Source: Candidatus Latescibacterota bacterium (lineage in GTDB: Bacteria > JAAXHH01 > JABIQT01). Taken from it: a stretch of DNA of 7,950 nt. Location: contig JABIQT010000397.1 in NCBI GenBank assembly GCA_018667995.1, forward strand, positions 1 through 7,950, in the 5' to 3' direction. The translations under genes were made by a program, and so were the position numbers. The notes beneath the pieces were generated by a model. It did no database searches. It was not told the origin of the DNA and saw only the letters and a list, made by a program, of their open reading frames with translations. Positions 7,022 to 7,950 of the stretch are shown one piece after another (the stretch's first letter is position 1; each line of letters starts with the position of its first letter).

Positions 7022-7950
7022 CTATGGTACATGGCGTAGTAGATTGCGGACCGTATCCCCTATCGTCGCTGGTTCCCCGCTCTTCAAGCACATGGGGCCG
7101 AATAGAATAACTCCTTCGCCAGCCCGCGACGGATTAGCGTGGATACTGGGATTGCCCTCCTGCAACCGAATGACCACATCAAGGGCGGAGCATCCCAATT
7201 CCTGCTCATCCAATGTCAACTGAACCATTGGTACGTGGGAGGTACGTCTGTCGGCCAGCTCTTCTACTACAGTTCCGGGAATATCCTGTAGGGCCAAAGA
7301 CAGTTCCGTAGTTACGGACCGCCATCTTTTGAAACGTTCGTCCTCGGGTTCCGCAACGAAGCGACGGAGCGCTGTCAGTAGCCCCACAATCTCCTCTTTA
7401 CCAACTTTACAGGGACGCCCGATGCCATGCTGAGGCGCACCCGGTAGCCTGTTCTTATCAATAAGGCCAGGTGGCGGCGACCATTGGTCGAAGTAGATAT
7501 CCTGGTCCAAGTGCTGCAAAGCGACCGACATGATCAGATCTCTTCGCCCCGCGAGTATTCCTGAACTTTGGGGCCCGCCGATGGTTTTGCCGCCACTGAA
7601 TGCGACGAGGTCCGCTCCCAGGGCAATATAGTGACTCAGGTTACTTGCGGGCGGCAATTGGCCCGCCGCATCCACAATTACAGGAACGCCTCGGTCATGG
7701 GCTGCATGTACTACTTCATCGAGAGGAGGCAGAGCCTGCGGACCCGCAACGTAACAGACAGCAGCTGTCCGATCGGTGATGGCATCGGCTATCTCCCATG
7801 CTTCGGTATCCCTCACACCTGCGCCGCTAAAGCGGTCTGCCAGTCCAATTTCGACGAGCTTTATTCCGACTGAACGAACCGCGTGGTCGTAGAAATTACG
7901 CTGGCTCCGGGAGATGATTATCTCATTTTTCATGCCACGGGTGTTGGGTA
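7022..7950 (-). CDS. SelA-like PLP-dependent enzyme (selenocysteine synthase / D-glucosaminate-6-phosphate ammonia-lyase superfamily), 5' partial
   Basis: This is a fold-type I PLP protein of the SelA-like group. The reading frame stays open to the window edge: codons before the first visible ATG (7933) read P-N-T-R-G and continue into NEIIISRSQRNFYDHAVRS, the usual interior of these proteins, so the true start lies beyond 7950 and perhaps 60-90 residues are missing. Counting from the visible Met, D88 in VIVDAAGQLPP should bind the PLP ring nitrogen and K116 in FSGGKTIGGPQSSG is the Schiff-base lysine. GIGRPCKVGKEEIVGLL (171-187) is also typical. Such enzymes act as ammonia-lyases or dehydratase-like enzymes on amino sugar acids and related amino compounds; genuine selenocysteine synthase is a relative, and I see no selB or tRNA-Sec here, so that role is unlikely. 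Location upstream of an aminotransferase suggests a catabolic role. Confidence 0.85.
   Translation of the reverse strand, partial: PNTRGMKNEIIISRSQRNFYDHAVRSVGIKLVEIGLADRFSGAGVRDTEAWEIADAITDRTAAVCYVAGPQALPPLDEVVHAAHDRGVPVIVDAAGQLPPASNLSHYIALGADLVAFSGGKTIGGPQSSGILAGRRDLIMSVALQHLDQDIYFDQWSPPPGLIDKNRLPGAPQHGIGRPCKVGKEEIVGLLTALRRFVAEPEDERFKRWRSVTTELSLALQDIPGTVVEELADRRTSHVPMVQLTLDEQELGCSALDVVIRLQEGNPSIHANPSRAGEGVILFGPMCLKSGEPATIGDTVRNLLRHVP

Noticed and set aside
7022-7950. Selenocysteine synthase (selA) proper
   Set aside because: The protein belongs to the wider SelA-like group, there is no selB, selD or tRNA-Sec nearby, and the context is metabolic. The N terminus is missing, so this is not absolute.

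Overview
The window is about 8 kb of bacterial DNA with dense, intact, mostly operonic genes. Base composition looks moderate (low-to-mid 50s % GC by eye, not calculated). I see no mobile element, CRISPR array, tRNA or rRNA. The lineage cannot be fixed from this sequence. The gene mix (a 2-oxoacid dehydrogenase E1/E2 set, an AraD1/GguC-type FAH-fold protein and a SelA-like PLP enzyme) suits a free-living or host-associated heterotroph, perhaps an uncultivated marine-type phylum, but that is a guess.

Plus strand, 1-2418: the end of a 2-oxoacid dehydrogenase operon. It holds the last 15 codons of what is probably E1 alpha (stop at 46-48), a complete E1 beta (106-1098) and a complete E2 acyltransferase (1114-2418). 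No E3 gene lies in the window. The E2 is the most unusual object here. Its lipoyl domain keeps the family framework, but the residue that should be the lipoyl-lysine is aspartate (D41), while the peripheral-subunit-binding domain and the catalytic HxxxDG motif are intact.

Minus strand, 7950 down to 2426: four co-directional genes. In transcription order they are a SelA-like PLP enzyme (5' end outside the window), a class V aminotransferase of the alanine-glyoxylate/pyridoxamine-pyruvate type, the transcription accessory protein Tex, and an AraD1/GguC-like protein. Gaps are 107, 19 and 30 bases, so the last three are very likely co-transcribed. tex and the AraD1 gene share the same ribosome-binding arrangement (GAAAGG, 5 bases, ATG). 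The two operons converge with only 7 bases between their stop codons.

How the genes may work together (inference): the minus-strand set resembles a small catabolic module for an amino acid or sugar acid, with PLP chemistry followed by an FAH-fold dehydratase or hydrolase, and tex embedded in it. The convergent operon would oxidise a 2-oxoacid to an acyl-CoA. Because its E2 cannot be lipoylated at the usual site, that complex must get its lipoyl arm from another protein or do something non-standard.
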